Assembly (NCBI RefSeq): GCF_002368035.1
Contig: NZ_AP018222.1
Location: forward strand, 6,124,238-6,188,237
Reading direction: 5' to 3'
Origin: Nostoc linckia NIES-25
GTDB taxonomy: Bacteria; Cyanobacteriota; Cyanobacteriia; Cyanobacteriales; Nostocaceae
Length of the DNA stretch: 64,000 nucleotides
In this document: one piece after another, positions 25,770 through 34,364 of the stretch
Layout: each line of letters starts with the position of its first letter
How positions within the stretch are numbered: position 1 is the first letter of the stretch
Position numbers and translations under genes: made by a program
The notes under the pieces: generated by a model
The model's database searches: none
Told to the model about the DNA's origin: nothing
The model's input: the letters and a program-made list of their open reading frames with translations, nothing else

Positions 25770-26336
25770 TTAGAAAATTTGATATTCTGATGAATGTGGA
25801 TCTTGCTGACTAATGACTTTAATTGCTGTCTTCAACCAATCAATATAAGTCTGTTCTCTACGAATCACCAACTCCAGCACCAGCCTTTGCATTACCTCCT
25901 CACGGCTAGCAGACTCATCGCCCAGTACTGGCAAATTGATATTTTCACATTTGGCAAGCTTTTCGTTTCGAGCCGCCAATTGCTGCTCTAGTAGATGAAC
26001 AATCATTTCATTAGGCAATCCATCTGCAAACTGCAACTGAACTAGCAATGGTTCGCGTACAATCGTTAAGGGTTGGTGAGTACCAAGCCAGTTGATTAAT
26101 TCACCTTTCCCGGATTCAGTTATGCTGTAGACTTTGCGATTAGGGCGATCGTGCTGAATCTCAATCGTACAGGTAACACAGCCTTGCTCAACTAGCTTTT
26201 CCAGGGTTCTATAAATTTGTGCCTGGTCTGCTGGCCACAAATGGCCAATGCATTGGTCGAAGCAGCTTGTTTTCAGGTCATAGCCCGTCATTGCTTGCTG
26301 CTGAAGAAGACCCAGAATTACATGTGCTAGCGACAT
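25770..26336 (-). CDS. PadR-family transcriptional regulator
   Basis: A 188-residue protein with the PadR winged-helix start MSLAHVILGLLQQQAMTGYDLK, a recognition-helix region (QIYRTLEKLVEQGCV) and a wing with PNRKVYSITESGKGEL. The C-terminal half is the Vir-like helical dimerisation domain. PadR proteins usually repress a neighbouring gene until a small ligand, often phenolic or hydrophobic, is bound. The carotenoid oxygenase 18 bp downstream is the obvious candidate target, and an apocarotenoid-like signal is a guess. A 233-bp divergent spacer separates it from the next plus-strand gene. Confidence 0.88.
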   Translation of the reverse strand: MSLAHVILGLLQQQAMTGYDLKTSCFDQCIGHLWPADQAQIYRTLEKLVEQGCVTCTIEIQHDRPNRKVYSITESGKGELINWLGTHQPLTIVREPLLVQLQFADGLPNEMIVHLLEQQLAARNEKLAKCENINLPVLGDESASREEVMQRLVLELVIRREQTYIDWLKTAIKVISQQDPHSSEYQIF

Positions 26337-26569
26337 GAAAACAGTTTTTCCATAATTTACTGTTTACTCCATAGCTCCTATCTATATACTTGCTATATAT
26401 TTATGCTAATATATGATTAATCAGATATGAGAGATGACGGCTATAAAAAGAGATGTTAACTATAGTGCGTCTTAGTAAGAAAATCGATACATGAACTTTA
26501 GTTGATAAATACCAAAGCCAAAAATTATTCCAGCTATTAAAGACTATCGTAACGAAAGGATGGATCAAA

Positions 26570-26986
26570 TTGACTTCCAACACACTTTTACAAAGAATCC
26601 GTCAACATCAATATCTGCGCGATTTGCGAAATAAATTATTGTACCTCCACAAGATGTTGCTGGAGACAGAACGCATCGCCTACGAACAGGTTAGTGGACG
26701 GGTATCAAGTACAGAACTCCTGCAACTAGTCATCGGTCACGAACAATTTGCATGGCTACATCGGATTTCTGAGATTGTTGTGCAAATTGATGAAATGTTG
26801 ACAGCAGATGAGCCAATAGCCCTAGATTATTTGCAAAATTTGATTGCCGATGTCCGCAGTTTGATCGTGCCTTTAGAGACAGGTAATACTTTTGAAAGAA
26901 AGTATTATAATGCTCTCCAGAGCGAACCTGCTGCTGTGCTAGCACATGCGGAGATCTCAAAGCTTCTGATGTCTAATGTTGAATGA
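26570..26986 (+). CDS. Conserved hypothetical alpha-helical protein
   Basis: A 138-residue soluble, almost all-helical protein (LRNKLLYLHKMLLETERIAYEQV...FAWLHRISEIVVQIDEML). I recognise the general pattern of an uncharacterised bacterial family but no enzyme motif. The start is a TTG with AAAGGA 10 nt upstream; an ATG at 26560 is out of frame and short. It is divergent from the padR gene and may share its control region. It is followed by a MITE-like element. Confidence 0.65.
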   Translation: MTSNTLLQRIRQHQYLRDLRNKLLYLHKMLLETERIAYEQVSGRVSSTELLQLVIGHEQFAWLHRISEIVVQIDEMLTADEPIALDYLQNLIADVRSLIVPLETGNTFERKYYNALQSEPAAVLAHAEISKLLMSNVE

Positions 26987-27039
26987 TAAGCTCTCAGGCA
27001 CAGCATATCTTTTTGTGTTGGCTGTTGACTGTAACGGTT

Positions 27040-27191
27040 AAGTAGAAACACTAAATTAAACTAAAAAAGAGGTTGCCGGGTTTCGACTCCGCGGAAGTTG
27101 AGCGTAGTCGAAACTCAACCCTCGTCTTCTCAAGGATCGAGCATTGAGCTAAGTCGAAATGCGTCTTCTAAATAATTGTGTCCACCTACTT
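27040..27191. mobile_element. MITE-like element, copy 1 (AAGTAG...CTACTT ends)
   Basis: A 152-bp non-coding element starting AAGTAGAAACACTAAATTA and ending ATAATTGTGTCCACCTACTT; the ends are imperfect inverted repeats. The body is nearly identical to 36401-36530 (GGGTTTCGACT, AACCCTCGTCTTCTCAA, GTCGAAATGCGTCTTCTAAA). This copy has ~22 bp extra (AAGTTGAGCGTAGTCGAAAC), a nested short repeat. There is no coding capacity, so mobilisation would need a transposase in trans. Confidence 0.75.
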
Positions 27192-27208
27192 AACAGTCAA
27201 CAGCTTTT

Positions 27209-28090
27209 TTAAAAAGAGCCAACGATCATCCCAGCAAGTAACATAAAACCAATCCAGACGTTTTGTCGGAACATCTCACCATAAGCAGGGTTAGGTAAGT
27301 TTTGCTCTCTGAGTCGGAGACATTGCCAAATCCAGCCGATGGAGGCTAGTGCAAGGCTAATCCAGAAAGGTAGCTGAAGGTTTATAACTATGCCTAAGCA
27401 AGCTAATAATAAGATTGTGCCTGCAAAGAAAATTCCAATAGCCACAGGGGCACGATCGCCAAAAAATAGAGCGCTAGAATTAACGCCAATGCGGCGATCG
27501 TCTTCTTTGTCGCTCATGGCATAAACTGTATCAAATCCCAACGTCCACAATACAGTTGCGCCCCAAAGTAACCAAGTTGGCTGGGAGATAGTTTGGGTTA
27601 CCGCACTCCAGCTAATCAACACCGCAAAACCCCAGGCGATGGAAAGTATTAGTTGTGGTATGGGAAACACCCGCTTTGCCCCCGGATAAAGTAGAATTAC
27701 TGGCACCGCTGCCACAGATAGCCAGAAACTCAAGGGGTTAAGATAAAAAGCTAGAACTGCTGCACAAGCCATCGCCACGATCGCAACAACAATCCCAACT
27801 TTCACTGATAAAGCACGAGAAGCCAGGGGGCGATCGCGCGTTCTCTCTACTTGTGGATCGATATCCTTATCCCACAAATCATTGACAACACAGCCAGCCG
27901 CACTTGTGGCTAAACTACCCAATACAATCACGCCAACCAGAGGTAAAGGCGGTTTCCCCGCAGCTGCCAAAAATACAGCCCACAGGGCAGGAATCATCAA
28001 TATTAATCGTCCTTCAGGCTTATGCCAGCGCAAAAGGCGGATAATCACAAGCCAAACTGGCTTTTCGTCGCGTTCAGGTGTCGTTAACAT
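27209..28090 (-). CDS. ubiA: 4-hydroxybenzoate polyprenyltransferase, UbiA family
   Basis: A 293-residue membrane prenyltransferase that attaches the solanesyl-type tail to 4-hydroxybenzoate, the route to plastoquinone in cyanobacteria. The two Asp-rich motifs that bind Mg-diphosphate are present (NDLWDKDID and DKEDDRRIG), as are RTRDRPLAS and about eight hydrophobic segments. The start is the ATG at 28090 (MLTTPERDEKPVW). The frame is open ~30 codons further upstream, but that stretch is translated from a G/A-rich intergenic repeat and is not expected to be coding. It is divergently arranged with ppx, as I recall for other cyanobacteria. Confidence 0.92.
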   Translation of the reverse strand: MLTTPERDEKPVWLVIIRLLRWHKPEGRLILMIPALWAVFLAAAGKPPLPLVGVIVLGSLATSAAGCVVNDLWDKDIDPQVERTRDRPLASRALSVKVGIVVAIVAMACAAVLAFYLNPLSFWLSVAAVPVILLYPGAKRVFPIPQLILSIAWGFAVLISWSAVTQTISQPTWLLWGATVLWTLGFDTVYAMSDKEDDRRIGVNSSALFFGDRAPVAIGIFFAGTILLLACLGIVINLQLPFWISLALASIGWIWQCLRLREQNLPNPAYGEMFRQNVWIGFMLLAGMIVGSF

Positions 28091-28200
28091 AATGGGGCAT
28101 GGGGCATGGAAGCAGGGGAAAAGGTTAAAGGGCAAAGGGAAAAGGGATAAATTTAATCTTTCTCCATTCTCAATGCCCAATGCCCAAATCTTTAATTCAC
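28091..28200. repeat. G-rich/A-rich intergenic repeat (GGGGAAAAGGTTAAAGGG family)
   Basis: ATGGGGCATGGGGCATGG, then GGGGAAAAGGTTAAAGGG and AAAGGGAAAAGGG, then the reverse TCAATGCCCAATGCCC. Related blocks occur at 32795-32895 and 55620-55730. Its accidental open frame would add a false N-terminus to UbiA. Confidence 0.7.
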
Positions 28201-28523
28201 AGATCTTTACATCTATAGAATAACGTTATTTGTTATTTGTAAAAACATAACTCGATGTGGCAACTTTAAAGTCCTTTAAGTAGTCACTTAAGTTGTAATC
28301 AGTAGAGTGAATATACTTAGCTCAGTTAATCTTGAGCAAACTAAGTAGCCAGTGCTGAGTAGTGAGTGTCTAGGGCTAACTGTTAATTAAGCAAGATTGC
28401 TTATTTACTCAAAACTCGGAACTCAGCACTGAATTTGAGCAAGTGTGTTGCCATAAACATCAGCACCAGCTACCCCGACGTACCACCGTTTGCCATTACT
28501 TCTTAATACAGAGAGAAAACTAG
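28201..28523. other. Spacer upstream of ppx with a long inverted repeat
   Basis: No gene is seen. AGTGCTGAGT at about 28352 pairs with ACTCAGCACT at about 28423, leaving a ~60-nt A/T-rich loop. The spacer should contain divergent promoters for ubiA and ppx, but no clear -10/-35 pair could be chosen. Confidence 0.5.
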
Positions 28524-30176
28524 ATGCAAAATTTAGTTTCGGCTAGCTGGGAGGGTGTTCCAACTCTACCAGCTGACCAACACCGGATTATTGCTGCCAT
28601 TGATTTGGGGACAAATTCTCTACACATGGTAGTGGTAAGGATCGATCCTACGTTACCAGCTTTCAGCATTATCGCTAGAGAAAAGGAAACCGTCAGATTA
28701 GGCGATCGCAATCTTGCTACAGGAGAACTCAAACCAGAGATCGTCACAAAAGCGATCGCTGCTTTAGGACGCTTCCAAGAAGTTGCCAAAACGATGAATG
28801 CTGAAACAATCATTGCTGTGGCGACTAGTGCTGTGCGCGAAGCCCCCAATGGTAAAGATTTTTTGCACGCTATAGAAGCGGAGTTGGGTTTAAGCGTTGA
28901 CTTGATTTCTGGTCAAGAAGAAGCGCGACGAATCTACCTTGGTGTACTGTCGGGGATGGAATTCCACAACCAGCCCCATATCATTATTGACATTGGTGGC
29001 GGTTCCACAGAATTAGTTTTAGGCGATAGTCACCAAGCTCGTACTCTCACTAGTACTAAAGTCGGTGCAGTGCGACTCACTGGCGAGTTAATTACTACCG
29101 ATCCCATTAGCAATACTGAGTTTCAATATCTCCAAGCTTATGCACGCGGAATGCTGGAACGTTCTGTAGAAGAAGTACAAGCAAATCTGGAGTTAGGAGA
29201 ATCTGTACGTTTGGTGGGTACGGCTGGCACTATTGAAACCCTGGCGATGATTCATGCACGGGAAAAGTCTGGTGCTATTCCCTCTACTCTCAACGGTTAC
29301 CAATTCAGTCTCAAAGATTTACGGGAGTTGGTAAATCGGTTGCGGAAACTGAGTAATGCAGAAAGGGCTACTATACCTGGAATGCCGGAAAAAAGGTCAG
29401 AAGTGATACTTGCTGGGGCAGTAATTTTACAGGAAGCAATGACCCTTTTGGGTATTGAGTCAGTGACAGTCTGCGAACGTTCTCTGAGGGAAGGTGTAAT
29501 TGTAGACTGGATGCTTACTCACGGTTTAATTGAAGATAAACTGCGCTACCAAAGTTCAGTTCGGGAACGCAATGTTCTCAAGCTTGCTAGTAAGTACCAC
29601 ATTAATTTAGAACATAGCGATCGCGTCGCTAAATTTGCCGAGAGTTTATTTGACCAAATGCAAGGCGTTCTACACCATTGGGGAGCCGACGAGCGACAAT
29701 TACTTTGGGCAGCTGCAATACTACACAATTGCGGTCATTATGTCAGCCATTCTTCTCACCACAAGCACTCCTACTATCTAATTCGCAATGGTGAATTACT
29801 CGGTTACACAGAAACTGAGATTGAAATCATTGCCAATTTAGCGCGTTATCATCGCAAATCGCCGCCCAAGAAAAAACATGAAAATTATCAGAGTTTGCTG
29901 ACTAAACATCAGCGACAAATAGTCAGCCAGTTGAGTGCCATATTAAGATTAGCTGTGGCATTAGATAGACGACAAATTGGCGCGATCGCTCAGGTACAAT
30001 GTGAATATTATCCCCAATTTCGGCAAGTCAATCTGTCGATTTTTCCATCCCAATTGGATGATGATTGTGCCTTAGAACTCTGGAGTTTAGATTACAAGAA
30101 AGGAGTCTTTGAAGAAGAATTTCGCGTAAAATTAGTAGCGACTTTAGAAAAATCTACTGTTGCTCGTTTCTCTTAG
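28524..30176 (+). CDS. ppx: Exopolyphosphatase / guanosine pentaphosphate phosphatase (Ppx/GppA)
   Basis: A 550-residue phosphatase of the ASKHA fold with an appended HD-type domain. Phosphate loop 1 is AAIDLGTNSLHMVV near residue 25, the second loop is IIIDIGGGSTELVLG near 155, and VGTAGTIETLAMI follows. The C-terminal part has AAAILHNCGHYVSHSSHHKHS and ARYHRKSPPK, the HD-like region of Ppx2/GppA proteins. It removes terminal phosphates from polyphosphate and may also act on pppGpp. The ATG at 28524 follows AGAGAGAAA. It is divergent from ubiA and followed by a stem-loop. Confidence 0.92.
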   Translation: MQNLVSASWEGVPTLPADQHRIIAAIDLGTNSLHMVVVRIDPTLPAFSIIAREKETVRLGDRNLATGELKPEIVTKAIAALGRFQEVAKTMNAETIIAVATSAVREAPNGKDFLHAIEAELGLSVDLISGQEEARRIYLGVLSGMEFHNQPHIIIDIGGGSTELVLGDSHQARTLTSTKVGAVRLTGELITTDPISNTEFQYLQAYARGMLERSVEEVQANLELGESVRLVGTAGTIETLAMIHAREKSGAIPSTLNGYQFSLKDLRELVNRLRKLSNAERATIPGMPEKRSEVILAGAVILQEAMTLLGIESVTVCERSLREGVIVDWMLTHGLIEDKLRYQSSVRERNVLKLASKYHINLEHSDRVAKFAESLFDQMQGVLHHWGADERQLLWAAAILHNCGHYVSHSSHHKHSYYLIRNGELLGYTETEIEIIANLARYHRKSPPKKKHENYQSLLTKHQRQIVSQLSAILRLAVALDRRQIGAIAQVQCEYYPQFRQVNLSIFPSQLDDDCALELWSLDYKKGVFEEEFRVKLVATLEKSTVARFS

Positions 30177-30187
30177 AAAGTTCTAAG

Positions 30188-30217
30188 CAGGTGCATTACA
30201 AAGCGTTCATGCACCTG
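30188..30217 (+). terminator. Stem-loop after ppx
   Basis: CAGGTGCAT and ATGCACCTG form a perfect 9-bp stem with a 12-nt loop, 11 bp after the ppx stop. No T-run follows, so it is either a weak terminator or an mRNA 3-prime stabiliser. Confidence 0.55.
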
Positions 30218-31072
30218 TCTAATACAGTATAAGCGGACAGCTGTACGTTAATACCTATTAATTTGAATTCAGGCATTTATCTTTATAATTCCATTACATT
30301 TTCATCCTACTTAAGAAAGAATATATAAATCTCCTTAAGAAGTATTTTAATAACCAGATTTAGCTATTAAAATGTAGCTAACAGTTTAGTTACTGTTAGG
30401 TTATGTTGCAAGGGGATATCTAGGCTTGAGAAACCGAGGTATCCTCATTCTTATATATATGTAAATTTGTTGGTATTCTGCACTTAACAATAGTCAAATT
30501 TAAGCATATTAGTCGTTCCATATTTAAGAAAGCACAAATTGTCTAACTTAGTTATTAATTACCGTTGGGCGTCGTAAGGGTACTTACAAAAGTCGTTGTT
30601 TTCAAACTCTTGTTTACGCTGCACTGTTTGGTTAAAAAACGGAAGCTAACAATAAAACATAAAACTTCATCTCTGGCTGACAAATAGTATTGATTGTTGG
30701 CTGTTGGCTGATGACAGGGATTAACAATTCAAAATTCAAAACTTGTACTGAGCGTAGTCGAAGTATTCAAAATTCACGCATTAAACACAGTTGAAGTTGG
30801 GGATTTAAACTCCAACCCAACTGATACTACGTATAATGGTTGGGGTCTTAAACCCTTGATGTTACGATAAATATTTTTATGGCTTGGTTGTGGAATTTTA
30901 TCGTGATTGACTAGATTCAACATAGAAACTAGGGAGTATGACAGCAAACCTTTTTGATGTTTGATTGTCGGTTTCTTTTGTGAATAGCTATTTTCAAAAC
31001 TTGAGAGCCAAGAAAGCCTTATTTATTAACCTTTAGCTTTATATAGGACTCATATTTGATTTTTGAAATATA

Positions 31073-31150
31073 CGTAGGGTGCGTTAGCCTTTGGCGTAAC
31101 GCACCGGTTAATGATTTAGGTGCGTTAGGCTACGCCATAACACACCCTAC
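31073..31150. repeat. Palindromic repeat GTAGGGTGCGTTA...TAACACACCCTAC
   Basis: A ~78-bp inverted repeat with arms GTAGGGTGCGTTAG and CATAACACACCCTAC and an internal repeat of GCGTTAGGC/GCGTAACGC. This is a common cyanobacterial MITE-like palindrome. No target duplication was resolved. Confidence 0.7.
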
Positions 31151-31188
31151 TGGCGTGGCAAGACTAAAATGTTGCAATAAATTTTATT

Positions 31189-31237
31189 GTGGGATGGGTG
31201 TCCTCACCCGTCCGGGCGGGCAGGATGCCCACCCCAC
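31189..31237. repeat. GC-rich hairpin GTGGGATGGGTG...CACCCCAC
   Basis: A 49-bp GC-rich palindrome, GTGGGATGGGTGTCCTCACC then GGGCAGGATGCCCACCCCAC. Its composition is very unlike the surrounding A/T-rich DNA. A related hairpin occurs at 51282-51305. Confidence 0.7.
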
Positions 31238-31368
31238 AAGAGTTTACTAATGCACCTTTTTAGGCTTGCCAGACCACTACAGATACTGAGGTTTTTTCAG
31301 AAATCAAATCGGACTCCTATATATAGGTTAAGTATTCATTAGACTTCTTGCATAAATCAAAAAAAAGA

Positions 31369-31439
31369 ACCCCACCCCGCCTTTGACTTACGTCAAAGTC
31401 TCCCCTCCTCGCTCGCGGGGAGGGGCTGGGGGTGGGGTG
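31369..31439. repeat. GC-rich palindrome ACCCCACCCC...GGGGTGGGGT
   Basis: A ~70-bp inverted repeat whose arms contain CCCCACCCC and GGGGTGGGG, with an inner palindrome CTTTGACTTACGTCAAAG and CTCCTCGCTCGCGGGGAG. Likely a MITE-like element. Confidence 0.7.
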
Positions 31440-31715
31440 TTAGGGGACTTTTGCAAGAGGTCTATTAATTCAATAACTTTAATATTCAAAAGTGCTGAAA
31501 ATCGAGACACCTAGCAACTAGCATCACGTATTTGAAGCTACAAATATAGCAGTAGCCAGCGAGATTAAGACATCAACTGATTGTTAAACATCAGCATCAG
31601 AATAGTTTTAAACCTGTTCCCTGCTACAAGTATTTTTGCTTCACAAAACGACATAATTCGGTAAAATTGGGTAAAGCAATTTTTACGCTTGTTAAAAAAA
31701 GGCGCCTGCAAACCC

Positions 31716-32756
31716 ATGCAACTGAAACTCAGTGCATTACGACTGACATTCGCTCCTGTTTTGTTAATTGCCCCCTTTTTCCTATGGGGGACAGCAATGG
31801 TGGCAATGAAAGGAGTGATACCCCACACAACACCTTTATTCATGGCGGGTGTGCGTCTGTTGCCAGCGGGGGTGTTGATTTTGATAGCAGCAGCATTTAT
31901 GGGTAGACCCCAGCCGAAAACTTGGGCTGCGTGGCTATGGATTGCCTTATTTGCCTTGGTAGATGGCACACTTTTTCAAGGATTTTTGGCAGAGGGATTA
32001 GTTAGAACTAGTGCTGGGTTGGGGTCTGTGATGATTGACTCCCAACCCTTGGCTGTGGCTTTGCTGTCGTTGTGGTTATTCCAGGAACGCATTGGTTTTT
32101 GGGGATGGCTGGGGTTAGCCTTGGGAGTCACGGGTATTAGTTTAATTGGCTTACCAGACGAGTGGATTTTTCACCTTCTCGACTCAAGTGCAAATGTCAC
32201 AATTGGTAACTGGCAAGATTTGTTCGCTAGTGGCGAGTGGTTGATGTTGCTAGCAGCCTTATCAATGGCAGTAGGAACAGTATTGATTCGATTTGTGTGC
32301 CGACATGCCGACCCAGTAACCGCTACAGGCTGGCACATGATTTTGGGAGGATTGCCACTGTGGGGAGTTTCATCAGTGGTCGAATCCCAACAATGGCAGA
32401 ATTTAGGAGCATCTGATTTAGCAGCCTTGAGTTATGCTACTGTATTTGGCAGTGCGATCGCCTATGGATTATTCTTCTACTTTGCCTCAAGTGGCAATCT
32501 CACCAGCCTAAGTTCCCTCACCTTTCTTACACCCATCTTTGCCTTACTATTTGGTAACCTCTTCCTCTCAGAAGTCCTCACCCCGTTACAATGGCTGGGT
32601 GTTTTCCTAACTTTAATCAGCATCTACCTGATTAACCAACGTGATACTTTAGCAGGGCACAATGACAAGACTAACGCTGGCGAACAAGCCAACATACAGC
32701 AATCGGTTTTAGAATCATCTGCTAAAAAATTTAATCCCGTGGGGACTAGGGAGTAG
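31716..32756 (+). CDS. EamA/DMT-family transporter
   Basis: A 346-residue inner-membrane protein with ten predicted hydrophobic helices in two EamA repeats: APVLLIAPFFLWGTAMVAMKG starts the first, and SGEWLMLLAALSMAVGTVLIR starts the second. Drug/metabolite transporter family members export or import small metabolites; the substrate is unknown. The ATG at 31716 is preferred over a TTG nine codons earlier because the upstream codons are not transporter-like and AAAGGCG lies upstream. The tail after the last helix is polar (~40 residues). The next spacer is repetitive. Confidence 0.88.
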   Translation: MQLKLSALRLTFAPVLLIAPFFLWGTAMVAMKGVIPHTTPLFMAGVRLLPAGVLILIAAAFMGRPQPKTWAAWLWIALFALVDGTLFQGFLAEGLVRTSAGLGSVMIDSQPLAVALLSLWLFQERIGFWGWLGLALGVTGISLIGLPDEWIFHLLDSSANVTIGNWQDLFASGEWLMLLAALSMAVGTVLIRFVCRHADPVTATGWHMILGGLPLWGVSSVVESQQWQNLGASDLAALSYATVFGSAIAYGLFFYFASSGNLTSLSSLTFLTPIFALLFGNLFLSEVLTPLQWLGVFLTLISIYLINQRDTLAGHNDKTNAGEQANIQQSVLESSAKKFNPVGTRE

Positions 32757-32794
32757 CAAGTGGGTACAACTGTACGCAGTAGGGGCAAAGGGGC

Positions 32795-32895
32795 AGAAGA
32801 AGCGGGGGAAAAGGTTAAAGGGAAAAGGGAAAAATAATAAATTTAATCTTTCCCCTTTAACCTTTTCCCTTTTCCCTTTCCCCATGCCCCATTCC
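32795..32895. repeat. Long inverted repeat of GGGAAAAGGTTAAAGGG units
   Basis: GGGGGAAAAGGTTAAAGGGAA on one side and CCCTTTAACCTTTTCCCTTT on the other can pair over ~25 bp. Same family as 28091-28200 and 55620-55730. It could act as a transcription barrier between the EamA gene and the next gene, but is most likely a mobile repeat. Confidence 0.7.
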
Positions 32896-32991
32896 CCATA
32901 ACAAATAATAAACAATACTTAACATTTGGGCATCTTGAAGGTATTGTAATATCGATAACTTCAAAAGCACGTTCGGGCTGAAACTTGCAAT

Positions 32992-34161
32992 ATGAGGCTA
33001 TGCCGTTCCTCAATCCTGGTATTTACCTGTTTTTCTTGCCTGGGTTTTTATACAAATAGCCCAAGCACAGCTACATCTAACCGAGTACCTGAAGTTTTAG
33101 AATTTGCACAAGCTAATTCGAGAGTTACTGCTACTCCACCTGTTTTAATACTCGGTAGCCAAGGGTTCGATGTACAGAGACTACAAATCCAATTAAAAAA
33201 ATTAGGATACTACAGTGGCGCAGTAGATGGAAAGTATAGCGTTACTACAGAAATAGCTGTAGCTAAATTCCAAAAAGTCAAGGGCTTAAAAGTAGATGGT
33301 ATCGTTGGTTTGGAAACAAGGAGAAAACTGCAAGCAGCCTTAGCGGCTAAAACTCAGTTGTTTAGTTCTCCAATTGTTAAATCTCCAATTGTTAAATCTC
33401 CAATTATTACTTCTAGCGCTGCACTTCCCAAGCCAACTGCAAAACCCCAGCCAACCGAAAAAGAAAAAGATGCTCTTTGGTGGTTAATACTTGCCGTTGG
33501 TGTTATGGGAATTTTTGGGGCGTTTATTTTTTTGCTGAGGTGGTTTCGTCAAGTCAAACAAGTGCAAAAACCAGAAATATCAAATACTAAAAGTTTGAGT
33601 CCAGTGAAAAAAGATCTCGTAACAACACCTTCAGAGAATGTAACCAGTTTGCAGAGAGCTAAGCAACCACAAACTACACAATTGCTGCTACCAGAAAAAA
33701 CTTCTCGTCTTGCTAAACTCAATATCGTTGACGAATTAATTCAAGACTTACGCAGTCCTGACCCGACGAAGCGGCGTAAGGCGATTTGGGATTTGGGTCA
33801 ACAGGGAGATTCTAGGGCAATTCAGCCAATGGTTGACTTGATGATTGATGCTGATTCTCAAGAAAGCAGTTTAATTTTGGCAGCTTTAGCCGAAATTGGC
33901 GCCCGCACACTCAAACCAATGAACCGTGCTTTGGCAATGTCTATGCAAGATGAAAATCCACAAGTGCGGCAAAATGCAATCCGTGACTTGACTCGTGTTT
34001 ATGACATGATGAGCCAAATGAGTCAGATATTGTGTCATGCATTAGAAGACCCAGATGCCGAAGTGCAAGCAACGGCACGATACGCTTTAAGTCAAATGAA
34101 TAGAATACGTGCCTTGCCAGAACAAAAGAATATATCAGAAGATTCACATAATAATTCGTAA
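32992..34161 (+). CDS. Membrane protein with peptidoglycan-binding and HEAT-repeat domains
   Basis: A 389-residue protein. It has an N-terminal signal segment (SSILVFTCFSCLGFY), then a PG_binding_1 domain at about 55-115 (GSQGFDVQRLQIQLKKLGYY, VDGIVGLETRRKL). A Pro/Ser/Lys-rich linker with a tandem SPIVK repeat follows, then one membrane helix (LWWLILAVGVMGIFGAFIFLL) at about 160-182. The cytoplasmic part at ~245-375 has HEAT-type repeats (IQDLRSPDPTKRRKAIWDLGQ, ALEDPDAEVQATARYAL). The layout places the wall-binding module outside and the protein-interaction module inside. The particular function is unknown. Confidence 0.85.
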   Translation: MRLCRSSILVFTCFSCLGFYTNSPSTATSNRVPEVLEFAQANSRVTATPPVLILGSQGFDVQRLQIQLKKLGYYSGAVDGKYSVTTEIAVAKFQKVKGLKVDGIVGLETRRKLQAALAAKTQLFSSPIVKSPIVKSPIITSSAALPKPTAKPQPTEKEKDALWWLILAVGVMGIFGAFIFLLRWFRQVKQVQKPEISNTKSLSPVKKDLVTTPSENVTSLQRAKQPQTTQLLLPEKTSRLAKLNIVDELIQDLRSPDPTKRRKAIWDLGQQGDSRAIQPMVDLMIDADSQESSLILAALAEIGARTLKPMNRALAMSMQDENPQVRQNAIRDLTRVYDMMSQMSQILCHALEDPDAEVQATARYALSQMNRIRALPEQKNISEDSHNNS

Positions 34162-34185
34162 ATTAGAGCAGAATTCTGAATTAGT

Positions 34186-34274
34186 AAGTAGAAGGCAGAA
34201 GGCAGGAGGGAAAAGCGAGTTTTTATCAGGGTTTTCAACTTTTGTATTTTATATTTAATTATGTCTACCTACTT
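34186..34274. mobile_element. MITE-like element, short copy 3 (AAGTAG...CTACTT ends)
   Basis: An 89-bp segment starting AAGTAGAAGGCAGAAGG and ending TAATTATGTCTACCTACTT. The right end matches the ends at 27172-27191 and 36511-36530 closely, but the interior is different, which suggests a shared terminal sequence with swapped or deleted core. Confidence 0.55.
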
Positions 34275-34364
34275 AATTAAGATTAACCAATTAGGAAGTA
34301 GAGCATAGGGCATTAGGCAGAGGGGAGAACTAAAACTATAACTTGGATGCGATCGCAAATATTA

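Larger units (their letters stand above)
30218..31715. other. 1.5-kb gene-free region rich in repeats
   Basis: No credible protein or known RNA gene was found. The region holds an A/T-rich part (30230-30700), an imperfect stem GGATATCT...AGGTATCC at about 30415-30447, copies of the GTACTGAGCGTAGTCGAAGT repeat (30743-30765), and three larger hairpin repeats listed separately. A 64-codon open frame at 31056-31250 is made entirely of these repeats and is rejected. A small RNA from the 30400-30460 stem cannot be excluded. Confidence 0.55.

Noticed and set aside
31056..31250. 64-codon open frame in the repeat-rich spacer
   Set aside because: It consists wholly of palindromic repeats (31073-31237) and has no ribosome-binding site.
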